DNA of 64,000 nt from Quercus robur (Eukaryota; Streptophyta; Magnoliopsida; Fagales; Fagaceae): NCBI RefSeq assembly GCF_932294415.1, contig NC_065541.1, positions 49,454,290-49,518,289 on the forward strand, written 5' to 3'. The notes under the pieces are model-generated. The model saw only the letters and a program-made list of their open reading frames with translations, was not told where the DNA came from and did not search any database. The translations under genes and the position numbers were made by a program. Shown in pieces: positions 1 to 10,913 of this stretch. Position 1 is the first letter of the stretch, and every line of letters begins with the position of its first letter.

Positions 1-518
1 TTTAAATTTTTTAGCACCTTGCTACAATAAGATGTTATTACTAACACCCTGCTGTAGCAAGTTGCTACTCATTTTTTATTATTTTTTATTCCCCTTCTCT
101 CTCTCTCCCCTCAGATCTCACTCTTTGCTCTCTCTCAAATTTCTCTCTGTCACTCTCTCTCTCTCAGCCCCCTCTCTCCTTCAAAACCCAACCCACATCT
201 CTCTCTCAACCACTGTTTCTTCACTACACACTCCATCAAGTCACCACTACCATCAACCCTACCCACATATAGTGAGATTGCCGAATCTAGAAACCCAAAT
301 CTACCCATATCTCTCTCTCTGATTTTCGACGGTGGTTTGATCTTTGATTGGCTTTTGTTTTTCCGATTGTTGTTAGTGATGCGGTTGTGGGTTTGGGTTT
401 GAGTTTTGGTTGTGATTATGGTGGTTGGGGGTTGAGGTTATGGGTGGTGGTGACAGTGGCTATGGTTGTTGTGGCTATGGTGGTAGTAGAGTGGGTTTTG
501 TGCTTAGTGGGTTGTGGT

Positions 519-562
<44 letters not shown>

Positions 563-987
563 CGGTGGTGTTGGCTGTTGGTGGCTAGCAGTGGGTGTAT
601 GGATGTGGGTTTTGTTGGGTTGAGAAGAAATAGGTGGGTTTGGTGGTTGGTGTGCCGTGGGTTGAGGCAGAGAGAGGATGAGAGGGAAAAGCATGGGTTG
701 TGCCATGGGTGGTGCTGTGGGTGGAGGCCGGTGGTTGGTGCTATGGGTTGTGTCGATGATGGAGGCCGTTGGTTGTGTAGGTTTGTGGTGCCTATGGGTT
801 TGTGGTGGCTTGGGTGGTGAGAATAAAAAATGATAAATAAATAATATTTTAGTGAAGTGGTAAAAAAAATAGAAGTTTTGATGTTTGGTGTATTGTAAAG
901 TGATGTGTTAAATGCTATAAAGTTGGTTTTTTAGGTGTTAAAACTTAAATGTTAAAATTTTAAAACTCTTGATGAGAATGCTCTTAC
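1..987. mobile_element. Right part of a TIR (MITE-like) DNA element, cut by the window edge
   Basis: The stretch goes from a CT-rich block (about 100-320), through a strongly G/T-rich block (350-815), to an AT-rich end that finishes in GATGAGAATGCTC followed by TTA at about 972-987. The same architecture and the same terminal sequence occur at 42060-42925 and, more loosely, at 22585-23600. The left terminus lies outside the window, so length and target duplication cannot be given. The open frames in it are low-complexity translations of the T and GGT tracts and are not considered genes. Confidence 0.6.
521..562. repeat. Poly-T tract of 42 bases
   Basis: An uninterrupted run of 42 T inside the G/T-rich part of the TIR element. 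Its length may be unreliable in an assembly. Confidence 0.95.
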
Positions 988-992
988 CATCT

Positions 993-1186
993 GAGGTAAG
1001 CTCTATTTGTCTCATGCTACCCACCTATGTTATAAACATGAGTAAATTTATATTTTTATTACATTTTTATGTCTCTCTCTTATCAAAGCATAAAAATAAA
1101 AAAATAAAAACTAAAAAATTAAGAGAAAAGAAGATCTAAAAGCTAGTTTTGTAAAAAATAAAACCTAGCTTTTGATTTAAAATAGA
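993..1186 (+). repeat. Inverted-repeat copy A (partner at 11204-11400)
   Basis: This segment matches, in inverted orientation, the segment 11204-11400 on the other side of the gypsy element. Shared landmarks are GTAAGC near 1003, the AAACATGAGTAAAT-like stretch near 1035, and an A-rich end with AGATCTAAAAGCTAG. The last part (about 1130-1180) is itself an imperfect palindrome built on AAAGCTAG and CTAGCTTT, as in a small fold-back element. No coding capacity is seen. Confidence 0.5.
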
Positions 1187-1236
1187 AAATATTTTCCAAT
1201 ATGATCAATTGCTTCATTAAATAACATTATGATAAT

Positions 1237-1713
1237 TGATGAAGTGCAAATTCGTCAGTCAGAGACAGCAGATGGAACAGACCTTCAACCCGGCTGATAG
1301 TGTCCTTAAAGTGGTCACCGATGTGGTGCCTGCCACAAAGTCTCCGATGCCAAAGTCAATATGAAGAATAATGCAATATCACATAGCGAGAAATATATCT
1401 GAAGAAAAATATTCAAGTACCTTTTGTTGGTGATGTGAGAGCCTTATATATAGGTTCCCTTGGATTTTGACCGTTGTGGTTAATAATGGGATGTTAATGC
1501 CCTTCTTGGTAACGCCTCCTGCTTAATATAGGGTCTTAATGTGCTTTCAACGGTTTGCATAGCTGTTGTTGTAACCGTCTAAGGTGTTATTGGTGGCATT
1601 GAATGGGCCTGATTCCTTCGTCAGTGACAGAGGCACTTCTTTCAGTTCATCCATGGGGGTGATTTCGTCTATAATGTTATGTTCGTCTGTAGTTGATTTC
1701 GTCAGTCCCATCA
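1237..1713 (-). repeat. 3' LTR of the Tat-type gypsy element
   Basis: Read on the minus strand it starts TGATGGGACTGACG and ends CACTTCATCA, the usual TG...CA ends. It pairs with 9946-10423. The ATAAT duplication lies immediately to its left at 1232-1236. Confidence 0.93.
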
Positions 1714-1728
1714 GCTGCCCCCGGATTC
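1714..1728 (-). other. Polypurine tract of the gypsy element
   Basis: On the minus strand a G-rich run (CCGGGGGCAGC) directly precedes the 3' LTR, where plus-strand DNA synthesis is primed in LTR elements. The identification rests on position and composition. Confidence 0.55.
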
Positions 1729-2257
1729 TGTGGTCGTCTTGACATGTCATGACGATCATGGAAGGTGAAGAGTTTTTTATTTTATTTTATTTATTTATTT
1801 TTTTTAACCTGTAGGCTACTCCTTTTGGGACTTCGTGCCGCATTAAATGCGTAGTGGCGGCTCTTCATGGGGAGTGGCCACATTGTGCTTTTTGTTTTGT
1901 GGGACTATTGGGCTTCCCGCTGGTTTTCAATCGTTTTTGAGCCTTGATTTAAAACTTCTCCTCTTCTAGTTTCCTTTACTTTTCAGAAAACAAAACAAAA
2001 ACTTCCAAACACTGTTCTGAGCGATTTTCTCGAACCTTCATTCTGCCAATCTTCTCTAAACCAGTGTGCTGCACCTTGGTGCTTCGCCATTTGTTGAGGT
2101 ATGTTTTCCCTTACATGTTTTTACCTTTTCCTTCTATCTTACTGTAATATAGCTTCTGATTCTCTTTTTCTTTTCTTCTTTTGCTTTTGTTGGTCTTTGA
2201 TTTTCTTGGGGATTCAGCTTGTGTTGTCTCCCTTTGCCCCTTTTTCTGTATTTCCAT

Positions 2258-3722
2258 GGTTAATAGTTCTGAGGTTAGGATAGCTTGCCCATCAATTTCC
2301 TTTCTTTTTGTGCGCCTAGGAGGGTCTTTGGGTGTTTTCCCAGCAGTGATTGGGGCGATATCCCGAGGTTGCTTCGTCGGTGGGGAACCCCGACTTTAGG
2401 TGCGTCAGTATTTCTCCCCGTCGTTTCAGTTTTGCCGCTTTTGATATTTATTATCACTAACTCCTTTATCTTCTATTTGGCACAGTTAAGAGACGGCCTA
2501 AGCTTAAGAGCAGGCATAAGGAGCGCATTGAAATTGCAATAAGATACGCAGAGACGATTGAAAGTTGGGACGATCTGGTTGATCCCCGGACCCTTGCCTT
2601 CTACAACCTTGGACCTGACCCATCTCCTTACGTTCTTTGTAACATCGGTATTGAAGGAAAAAAAAGTAAGTATTGTCATCGTCAGTGTTGACTCTTCTCA
2701 TGTACACTTTGGGTTTTCTGTTAAGTGTTTTTCTCTTGTAGAAATGACGACTAAGTTCAACAAGGATATGTACGCGAAGATGAGGTCCAAGAAGGATGAG
2801 CCGCTGTCAAACATAGGGAAGAAGGCAGTGCACGTAACCGGGAAGGGCCCTTCCGTCACTCCTCTTGGCTTCGTCACTCCCATAGTTTCTATTACTAAGA
2901 CGACAAGGACGGCTTCTCCAGCCATGTCGGTAGAGGAGATCCCTACCCCGAGCTCCAAAAGGCCACAAGTGACTAGTAAGGAGAAGGAGAAGGTTGATTC
3001 TCGGTTGTCCACTATATGGGATGACGAGAGGCTGGCAGTGGACAGGGCTCATGAGGTTGTGACTGCAGCAAACTTGAGGACCCTCTCTGACATGCCTCTT
3101 AACGAGGTCGCATCTCGTCACGTCCACAGGCTCGTTCAGGTATGGTGTTTTCCCTCCCTTTTTTTTTTTTTTTTTTTTTACTGACAACTTAAAAACTTCT
3201 TTCCAGGTGTTGGGGGAAAGTCTTCATATCACCTCTGAGTATTTTACTCAGGAGGCTAAAGTGGCATCCTTAACATCTCGGATGGAGGCCTTGGAGAGGG
3301 AGAATTCTGAGTTGAAGAAGAATTTGATCGTTTCTATGGACGAGACTACCTCTTTAAAGGCAAAGGTCAAGACCCTAGATGACGACCTCAGAGTTGAGCG
3401 CAAATTGACTCTGGAGAAGGACGAGCAGCTCCTTTCTACCAAGGAAAAGCTTAAAACAATTGCCACCAGATCAGTTGAGGCCTTCCAGACAACTGACGAG
3501 TACAACACAGTACTTTTTAGTTGGTACTTCAAAGATTTCGAGCTCCTCAGGAGATATCTGGTCAAGCATCCTACTGGGGTCGACATGGAGAGTATGGACC
3601 TGGAGGAGGTTGATAAAGAGATGGCGATGGACAAAGCTGCTCAATCCTCTACTCTAGAAGGTGATGCCCCTAAGACTGCTACTGACGCCCCGACAGTTGA
3701 AAATTCTGCTGCTGATGCCTGA
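2258..3722 (+). CDS. Antisense extra ORF of the gypsy element (putative gypsy-type transposon domain plus coiled coil), intron-containing
   Basis: This gene lies between pol and the 3' LTR on the strand opposite to pol. Three exons join in one open frame: 2486-2665, 2742-3139 and 3207-3722, each bordered by GT and AG. The first of these encodes a Lys/Arg-rich segment followed by DLVDPRTLAF and LGPDPSPYVL, which I recognise from the plant family annotated as putative gypsy-type transposon domain. The last exon is a Leu/Glu/Lys-rich coiled coil of about 100 residues, followed by an acidic Ala/Thr-rich tail ending in TGA at 3720-3722. A first exon probably starts at the ATG at 2258 but its frame to 2486 is not clean. 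Extra ORFs of this kind are known in Tat elements; their role is not established. Unlike pol, exons 2 to 4 hold no stop. Confidence 0.72.
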
Positions 3723-4160
3723 CTTGGTTACTTAGAAAAAAAAATTTTATTTTTGTGGATGCCCGTCATGTTTTGGGCCCTTTTTTTTTTTTTTTTTTTT
3801 GTAAATCTAATTTCAGAACAATTACTTGTTATCCCGTTTTGAAGACAATGTTTGTGGCCCAGCGTTTATGGGTCTTTTTTGGGTATAACGACAATGGTAA
3901 TCGCCCTTGGTTTTTGGGCTTTTAATTGAATTTGCTGCACACTTACTTGTTTATCAAATGTTTGAGCTGTTTTACATTCGTCAATGATTTGCTACTCAGT
4001 CTGCAACTCACCATCCTTCAGAGGGGCTTGAGCACGGCCTAAGTTTTGTTTTGATTTGTTGCAAGGTTCTTGTCCCTTCTTCTTTTCTTTTCTTTTTTTT
4101 TTTTTTGCGTGGATTCATCGGTACTTGCGCCCATCAAAGGATTATGCCTGCGTTAGTGGC

Positions 4161-4610
4161 TTACATCCGTCAAGGCGGAGTCTTGTTACTCGACTTATAC
4201 CCATTTAAAGGGTTTGGTTAGGTTTATGAATTCGTCAGTAACTTACATCCGTCAAGGCGAAATCTTGTTACTTAGCCTTTTGGCTTACACCCTTTCAGGG
4301 GATTTCGTCATGCCTGTGGCTTCGTTAGTAACTTACATCCATCAAGGCAGAATCTTGTTACTTGGCCTTTTGACGTACACCCTTTCAAGGGATTTCATCA
4401 TGCTTGTAGCTTCGCTAGTAACTTACATCCGTCAAGGCGGAATCTTATTACTTAGCCATTTTGTGGCCTACAACCGTTATAGGGATCATCAGTAACTTAC
4501 ATCCGTCAATGGGGAATCTTGTTACTTAGTCACTATGGCCTAAAACCGTTTGAAGGATCGTCAGTAACTTACATCCGTCAAGGCGGAATCTTGTTATTTA
4601 GTCATTGTAT
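4161..4610. repeat. Six-unit tandem array between the convergent pol and antisense ORF
   Basis: The core TTACATCCGTCAAGGCGGAA and close variants begin at 4161, 4243, 4333, 4423, 4497 and 4569, giving periods of 82, 90, 90, 74 and 72 bp. Most units have AGTAAC on the left and GTTACT on the right, and CCG...CGG in the centre, so each could fold into a hairpin. The array sits 90 bp beyond the pol stop (4702) and about 440 bp beyond the end of the antisense ORF (3722). Confidence 0.85.
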
Positions 4611-4701
4611 ACCGTATGATTAACTAGACCTGCTTACACAAAGACATTAGATGAATAATTCTTTTATTAATTTCAAGAATGAACATATTCGTTTGTTACA
4701 T

Positions 4702-5667
4702 CTAGTGGTGGTACTTTTTTAAATGCTCAATGTTCCATGGTCGAGGGAGTCTTATTCCGTCCATGATTTCCAGGTGGTAACTACCTTGTCTTGAATAGTG
4801 AACGACTCGATAAGGTCCTTCCCATGTGGGACTCAGCTTTCCTTGGGGAGGGTCTTTAGTTGCTGTGGTGGTCTTGCGCAGGACGAGGTCACCAATGTCC
4901 AATCGTCTGAGTTTAACCCTCTTATTGTAGTATTCGGCCATCTTCAGCTGGTACTTTGTCATCTTGCTGGAGGCTTTGTCTCTTACTTCATCCAGACAGT
5001 CCAGGTTGAGTCGTAGTTCGTCATCATTGCACTCTTCGTTGAACACCTCTCGTCTGACGCTTGTTACTCCTACTTCGACCGGGATTACTGCTTCAGTGCC
5101 ATAGGTAAGCCTGAAGGGGGTCTCTCCTGTTAGGGTTCTCGCCGTGGTTCTGTAAGCCCATAGGACATTAGGTAATTCTTCTAGCCAAGAACCCTTCGCG
5201 TCGTCCAGCTTGGCTTTGATAATCTTGAGCAACACTCGATTCGCCTCTTCCGTCTGTCCATTTGCTTGGGAATGAACTGGGGACGAGAACTGATTCCTGA
5301 TTCCAAGGTTTGAACAGAAGTCTCTAAAGCCTTGGCTGTCAAACTGTCTCCCGTTATCTGATATAATCGTCAAGGGAATCCCGAACCTGCAAACTATATT
5401 CTTCCACACAAAACTCCGAATTCTTGCCTCGGTGATTGTTGCTAGAGCCTCTGCCTCAACCCATTTTATGAAGCAATCAATAGCAACTAGTAGGAATTTT
5501 ACCTGATCTTTACCTTGGGGTAGTGGGCCGACGATGTCGATTCCCCATTGTGCGAATGGCCACGGGGAGGCTATCGTCGCCAGTCTCTCTGCTGGAAGCC
5601 GTTGTACATTCCCGTATCGCTGGCACTTGTCGCATTTCTTGACGATTTCAACAGCGTCTGCCTGCAT
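4702..5667 (-). pseudogene. Integrase part of gypsy pol
   Basis: The frame holds the second half of the zinc-binding HHCC region (CDKCQRYG, residues about 12-19) and the integrase core with the D,D35E triad in WGIDIVGPLP, IISDNGRQF and HSQANGQTEEANR. A C-terminal domain ends in NIEHLKKYHH. The enzyme inserts element cDNA into host DNA. It is the last part of the single gag-pol frame. An in-frame TGA at 5691-5689, probably from CGA, cuts it from the rest of pol, so it is unlikely to be translated now although its catalytic residues remain. Confidence 0.9.
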
Positions 5668-5691
5668 AGTTGGCCAGAAATAACCTGTTCA

Positions 5692-6921
5692 TATTACCTT
5701 GTTTACCAGGGATCTAGGGCCGGCGTGGTCGCCGCAAAATCCTCCATGGATTTCTTCCAGTATGTATCTAGCTTCTTCTTCGTCGACACACTTCAAGTAA
5801 GGCATGGAGAAGCCTCTCTTGTATAAGGCGTCATTGAGGATCGTGAACCTGGCCGCCCTCTTCTTGATCTTTTTAGCTTCTTCTATATTCTGAAGGAGGT
5901 GCCCGTCCTAGAGGAAAGACATTATGGGTGTCATCCAGCTGTTTGCGCTCTGGATGGCAAATGTTGTGACCTCTTCAATACTGGGGTGTTTTTGGACTTC
6001 CATCGCCAAGTCTGTGCTAATCTCTCCTTTTTCTGACGATGCTAGTTTCGAGACTTCGTCTGCCCCCATATTCTGGCTTCTTGGGATCTGTATGAACTCC
6101 ACTGTATCGAACTCTTGAGTTAGATGTCTCGTCAGCCTGAGGTATTTCTACATCCTCTCTTCCTTTGCTTCGTACTCCCCCCTGATATGCCCGATCACTA
6201 GTTTTGAATCATTTTGGACTAACAGGTTTTTAGCTCCAAGCGCCTTTCCAAGCCTCAATCCCGTCAGTATCCCTTCGTATTCAGCTTCGTTGTTGGTAGC
6301 CGAAAATTTTAGTTGGACTCCATACTTAAGCATCTCTCCGTCGGGGGTGGTTATGACGACCCCTACTCCCCCCCTCCTTTGGGCTGACGAACCATCAGTT
6401 TGTATCATCCATCGCTCAACTTCGTCGGTGAGGCTGTCCTCGTCCGGAAAGGTAAACTCTACAACGAAGTCCGCCAAAGCTTGCGCCTTGATTGCTGTTC
6501 TGGGATGGTACTCAATGTCAAATTGACTAAGTTCAATTGCCCACTGGACCATTCTTCCGTCTGCCTCAGGTTTGTTCATCGATTTCTTGATCGGTTGGTC
6601 CGTCATCACGAGGATGGGATTTGCCTGAAAGTATTGCCTTAGCTTGCGCGAGGCTACTATTAACGCAAACGCGATCTTTTCAATTCGTGGATACCTAAAC
6701 TCAGCCCCTTGGAAGGCTTGGCTGACGTAATAAACTGGGAGCTGCTTCTTACCTTCTTCTCTAATCAAGGCCGCACTCACTGCCGAAGCTGACATTGCCA
6801 GGTATAAGTATAAGTCTTCCCCTTCTTTGGACGGGCTTAAGAGGGGTGGACTACTTAGGTAACACTTTAATTCTTGGAACGCTGCTTCACATTTGTCAGT
6901 CCAGGCGAAAGCCTGCTTCAA
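5692..6921 (-). pseudogene. RNase H and second (archaeal-like) RNase H of gypsy pol
   Basis: From the right: the end of reverse transcriptase and a first RNase H with LAMSASAVSAAL, KIAFALIVASRKLRQYF and ILVMTDQP, then a tether, then a second RNase H. The second carries acidic residues in MIQTDGSS, NNEAEYEG, QNDSKLV and GADEVSKLAS. This second domain is the Tat-lineage hallmark. TAG codons at 6150-6148 and 5910-5908 interrupt the frame where relatives have Gln. Beyond 5908 follows the segment leading to integrase. Confidence 0.85.
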
Positions 6922-7179
6922 GGTCTTGAAAAAGGGTAGGCACTTGTCCGTAGCTCTGGAGACGAACTTGTTTAAAGCTATTATCCTTCCTGTGAGCTTC
7001 TAGACTTCCTTGACGGTTCTAGGCGATGCCATGTTGATTATGGCTTGCACTTTCTCTGGGTTTACTTCTATTCCTCTTTGGGACACCATGAATCCCAGGA
7101 ATTTCCCTGAAGCTACCCCAAAAACACACTTACTAGGATTCAACCTCATCTGGTATTTTTTTAGGGTGGCAAACGTCTC

Positions 7180-8418
7180 CTACAGGTCGTCCAGATGTGT
7201 GAGTTCTTCCTTACTCTTGACGAGCATATCATCCACGTATACTTCAATGTTCCTGTCAATTTGTTGACTGAATATTTTGTTCACCAGCCTCTGATACGTA
7301 GCTCCAGCGTTCTTTAATCCAAAAGGCATTACCTTGTAACAATAGAGTCCTTGACTCGTGATGAAAGCAGTCTTCTCCTGGTCTTCCTTAGCCATCCTTA
7401 TCTGGTTATATCCCGAGAAAACGTCCATAAACGTCAGTAACTTGTGCCCGGCTGTGGAGTCCACGAGCTGATCTATTCTCGATAGAGGGAATCTATCCTT
7501 CGAGCACGCCTTGTTTAGGTCTGTGAAGTCTACACACATCCTCCATTTTCCATTTGCTTTCTTCACTAGGACGACATTTGCGAGCCATTCAGGATAGTAC
7601 ACTTCCCGGATGAACCCTGCTATCAAGAGTTTGGTAACTTCATCTGCAACTGCTTGATCTCGTTCTGGGGCGAAGACTCTTCGTCTTTGCTGGACGAGTT
7701 TCCGCTCCGAGTTCACATTCAACTTATGCTGGATGACTTCTGGAGCTATGCCCGGCATGTCCTCGTGGCTCCATGCGAAGACATCTAGATTTTCTTTAAG
7801 GAATTGGATGAGTCTTGTTCTCATCTCAGGGCTTAGCGTCGCCCCTATCTTTGTCGTCTTGTTCGCTTCTCCTTCAGCCAATTCCACTGTTTCCAGGGCT
7901 TCCATTTTGTCTTCTTCCTTCTCTTCAATCATCCACATGTGGTTCTCCAAGATGGCATGATAACATTCTCTGGCCAGGACTTGATCTTCTTTTACTTCGC
8001 CGACACCATTATCTGTTGGGAATTTCACCTTCAAACAGTAGGTGGACGTGGCCGCTTTCCATTTGTTGAGTGTGGGCCTCCCAATGATGACATTGTAGGA
8101 TGAGGGGCAATCCACCACTAGGAAGTCTAACTGACGGGTTAACTGCACCGGGTACATCCCTACCGTCACTGTCAACGTCACTATGCCCCTGGGGTATACC
8201 CTGTCTCCACTGAAACTAACGAGGGGAGAGTCAAATGGGAGTAGTCTCCTTGGATCTAGCTTCAGCTGCTGGAAGGCAGGGAGGTAGATGATGTCTGCGG
8301 AGCTACCGTTGTCCACGAGGATCCTCTTGGTATTGAATCCCTCTATATTCAACATTATGACCAAAGGATCATTGTGAGGCTGCTTCACTCCCCTGGCGTC
8401 CCCTTCATTGAAGGACAT
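7180..8418 (-). pseudogene. Protease and reverse transcriptase of gypsy pol
   Basis: The protease active site is visible as [13 protein letters not shown] near residues 34-46. Reverse transcriptase follows, with [43 protein letters not shown] and the catalytic YVDDMLVKS near the end. It copies element RNA into cDNA. The reading is in frame with gag upstream and RNase H downstream, with no frameshift. It ends at a TAG at 7182-7180, and another TAG follows at 7002-7000; both stand where the family has Gln. One polyprotein divided only by nonsense codons is the simplest reading. Confidence 0.92.
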
Positions 8419-8481
8419 GTCCCGGTCTGTTCGTTGTTGCTTAGACGGAGGTATAGTGTGGACACTATTTACCTGCCTCTA

Positions 8482-9867
8482 GTATGCTTTCTTGAGGGAT
8501 TTAAATGATCCTCCTGGGAATGGCCCTCCTGTAATCGTCTTTATCTCCCCAATCACATCCTGCGAAGGTTGGGACGGGCGGTCGTCAACCCGAGAAGAAG
8601 ACCCATGCTGGTTCTTATTACTGTCCCTGAACTTACTATATTCTCCCTTCTTCACATATTCCTATAATTTTCCTTTCCGTATCAACTCCTCTATTTGCTC
8701 TTTTAGGTCCCTACAATCTTCTGTGTTGTGGCCGTGATCTTTATGGAATCGGCAGTACTTGTTCTTATCACGGACGTTAGGGGATGAGTGTAATGGTCTT
8801 GGCCATTTGAGGTAGTGCTCGTCTTTAATCTACATTAAAATTTTGTCAACAGGCATAACCAAAGGAGTAAATCTTACCGTCCGAGGACCTCTATCATCTT
8901 TTCTCCTGTTCCCGTCGTTGTTCCGACGATTTGGGCATTCCCTCTTTTAACCCCTATGATCGTCTTCCTTCTTTGCCTTGTCTCCTGGCTTCTCTACATC
9001 ATTTATGGCTGCTAAAGCATCTTCAGCATTCATGTACTTCTGTGCCTTAAGAAGCATTTCTGCCATTGTCTTTGGTGGATTCTTTGAGAGGGAGGCCACG
9101 AGATCTCTGGATCTCAGTCCCGCTTTGAAGGTCATCAGCTGCACCTTGTTATCAGCTTCGTCCACCTCTAAAGTCTCCTGAGTGAAGCGTTTTACGTACG
9201 ACCTTAGAGTTTCCTTCTCTCCTTGTCTAATGGTGAGTAAATGGTCTGCTGGCCTCTTTGGACGCTGCCCCCCTATAAAGTGACGCAAGAAGGCATTGCT
9301 CAACTGCTCGAAGTTGTCCACGGGCGAAGTCAGCAATTTTGTGAATCATTCCCTTGCAGCTCCTTTAAGAATTGTGGGAAAGGAACGACACAGTATCTCG
9401 TCGAGTGGCTGTTGAAGACCTAGAGTCGTCTTGAAGGTATTAAGGTGATCCTGAGGGTCTCTGAGTCCGTCGAACGGCTCAAGTTGAGGTAAGCGGAACT
9501 TCAACGGTACTGGGCATTCAAGCACCGCCGAGGTGAAAGGCGAATCCGTGGCCCTTACCATTCTGTCTACGCTTCGATCCGTCTTCTCCTTAATGGCGTT
9601 CCTCAGTTCGTCCATCTCCTTCCTCATTTCTCGAAGAAGATCTGAATTCTGCTCGTCCGGAGTAGTTGGCCTTTGATGGATACTCCTCCTATGGCTATCC
9701 CCTTCTCTCTCCATGTTATCTCTGGACCGGTTCTCTTCTTGTTGAGCCTGTTGGACCTGTTGAAGCCGTAACTTCATTTCCTGATTTTGCTTGGTGAGTT
9801 CTTCAATGGTGGTCACAAGAGCTTGAACTTGCTAGGCCAAGGCTGCAGAATCTGGATTGGGTTCCAT
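8482..9867 (-). pseudogene. gag of the gypsy element
   Basis: The likely start is the ATG at 9867, in the pol frame. The N-terminal part is a Gln-rich coiled coil. It is followed by the retrotransposon gag (capsid) domain, with FRLPQLEPFDGLRDPQDHL and then LSNAFLRHFIGGQRPK and TLRSYVKRF. A single zinc-knuckle-like motif [15 protein letters not shown] is encoded around 8750-8705. Gag packages the element RNA. In-frame stops occur at 9834-9832 (TAG), 9348-9346 (TGA, just after GAARE where relatives have Trp), 8949-8947 (TAA), 8832-8830 and 8664-8662 (TAG). A further TAG at 8481-8479 marks the join with the protease region. No indel disrupts the frame. Confidence 0.88.
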
Positions 9868-9924
9868 CTGAATGTAGAGGTTTAATGGAAACTACGTTCT
9901 CAAATATGAATCTGAAAATGTCAC

Positions 9925-9944
9925 TTCCCACAAACGACGCCAAA
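9925..9944 (-). other. Primer binding site of the gypsy element
   Basis: Directly inside the 5' LTR the minus strand reads GTTTGGCGTCGTTTGTGGGA. This is a diverged form of the TGGCGCC-type primer binding site common in Tat and Athila elements. The same site is better preserved in the second element at 12724. Confidence 0.75.
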
Positions 9945-9945
9945 C

Positions 9946-10423
9946 TGATGAAGTGCAAATTCGTCAGTCAGAGACAGCAGATGGAACAGACCTTCAGCCC
10001 GGCTGATAGTGTCCTCAAAGTGGTCACCGGTGTGATGTTTGCCACAAAGTCTCCGATGCCAAAGTCAATAAGAAGAATAATGCAATATCACAGAGCGAGA
10101 AATATATCTGAAGAAAAATATTCAAGTACCTTTTGTTGGTGATGTGAGAGCCTTATATATAGGTTCCCTTGGATTCTGACCGTTGTGGTTAATAATGGGA
10201 TGTTAATGCCCTTCTTGGTAACGCCTCTTGCTTAATATGGGGGTCTTAATGTGCTTTCAACGGTCTGCATAGCTGTTTTTGTAACCGTCTAAGGTATTAT
10301 TGATGGCATTGAATGGGCCTGATTCCTTCGTCAGTGACGGAGGCACTTCTTTCAGTTCGTCCATGGGGGTGATTTCGTCTGTAATGTTATGTTCGTCTGT
10401 AGTTGATTTCGGCAGTCCAATCA
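9946..10423 (-). repeat. 5' LTR of the gypsy element
   Basis: It pairs with 1237-1713 with one 1-bp length difference and about 20 substitutions by eye. The target duplication ATAAT lies at 10424-10428. The transcription start of the element should lie here; I could not place a TATA box securely. Confidence 0.93.
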
Positions 10424-10428
10424 ATAAT

Positions 10429-10913
10429 GTCCACTTTATTATTCTCCATCACCACATATTTGGAAAACGATTTCCCCTTGCCGGAGATCCAAGATATGAA
10501 TAAACATTCAAAAATGTTTTTTGTGAAATTATGCCATCAGATGAAAGGGGCAGAATTTCGGAAGTCTTATTTCTAAGAAATTTTGCAATGATAACATATG
10601 AGGAGCATTTGGTCCAGCTGACTAGGGATGAATCCTTAAATTTTTCCTACGACAGAAAACATCCACCCCAAATTCAAAGAAATATCATAAACATAGCCCA
10701 AACAAGCATGTGGAACATGCTCCATTTCATGCCACAATGAACACCCCTGTCTACTTGAGATAGAGGACTTGAGTTTGTTTTTACTTTGTTATTATTGTTA
10801 ATATTATTGAAAATCATATGAAGGAAGTAATTTGAAGTTGTTGATGGCATAAGAAGCATGAGAAAACTAGCTTTATCAGTTGATATCCAAGATATTTCAA
10901 TCATTGATTTGTA
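10429..10913. other. Intergenic stretch, no gene recognised
   Basis: A 69-codon open frame at 10531-10740 (plus) has no similarity I recognise, and the surrounding frames are full of stops. It could be host gene debris, because a transporter-like exon relic follows at 10914, but that is speculation. Confidence 0.4.

Larger units (their letters stand above)
1237..10423 (-). mobile_element. Complete Ty3/gypsy LTR retrotransposon, Tat-type, decayed
   Basis: The element is 9187 bp, with two near-identical LTRs (1237-1713 and 9946-10423) in the same orientation. It is flanked by the 5-bp target duplication ATAAT (1232-1236 and 10424-10428). On the minus strand the order is 5' LTR, primer binding site, gag, protease, reverse transcriptase, RNase H, a second (archaeal-like) RNase H and integrase, then a long 3' region and the 3' LTR. 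The second RNase H and a long 3' region with an antisense extra ORF are known traits of the Tat lineage. By eye the LTRs differ at about 20 of 477 positions, mostly transitions, so the insertion is old enough to have decayed but is structurally complete. Confidence 0.93.

Noticed and set aside
348..820. Long frames on both strands with Phe or Lys runs
   Set aside because: They are translations of the 42-T tract and GGT repeats inside a TIR element.
4161..4610. CRISPR-like spacing of the repeats
   Set aside because: Unit lengths vary, the spacers are also similar to each other, and the site lies inside a plant retrotransposon.
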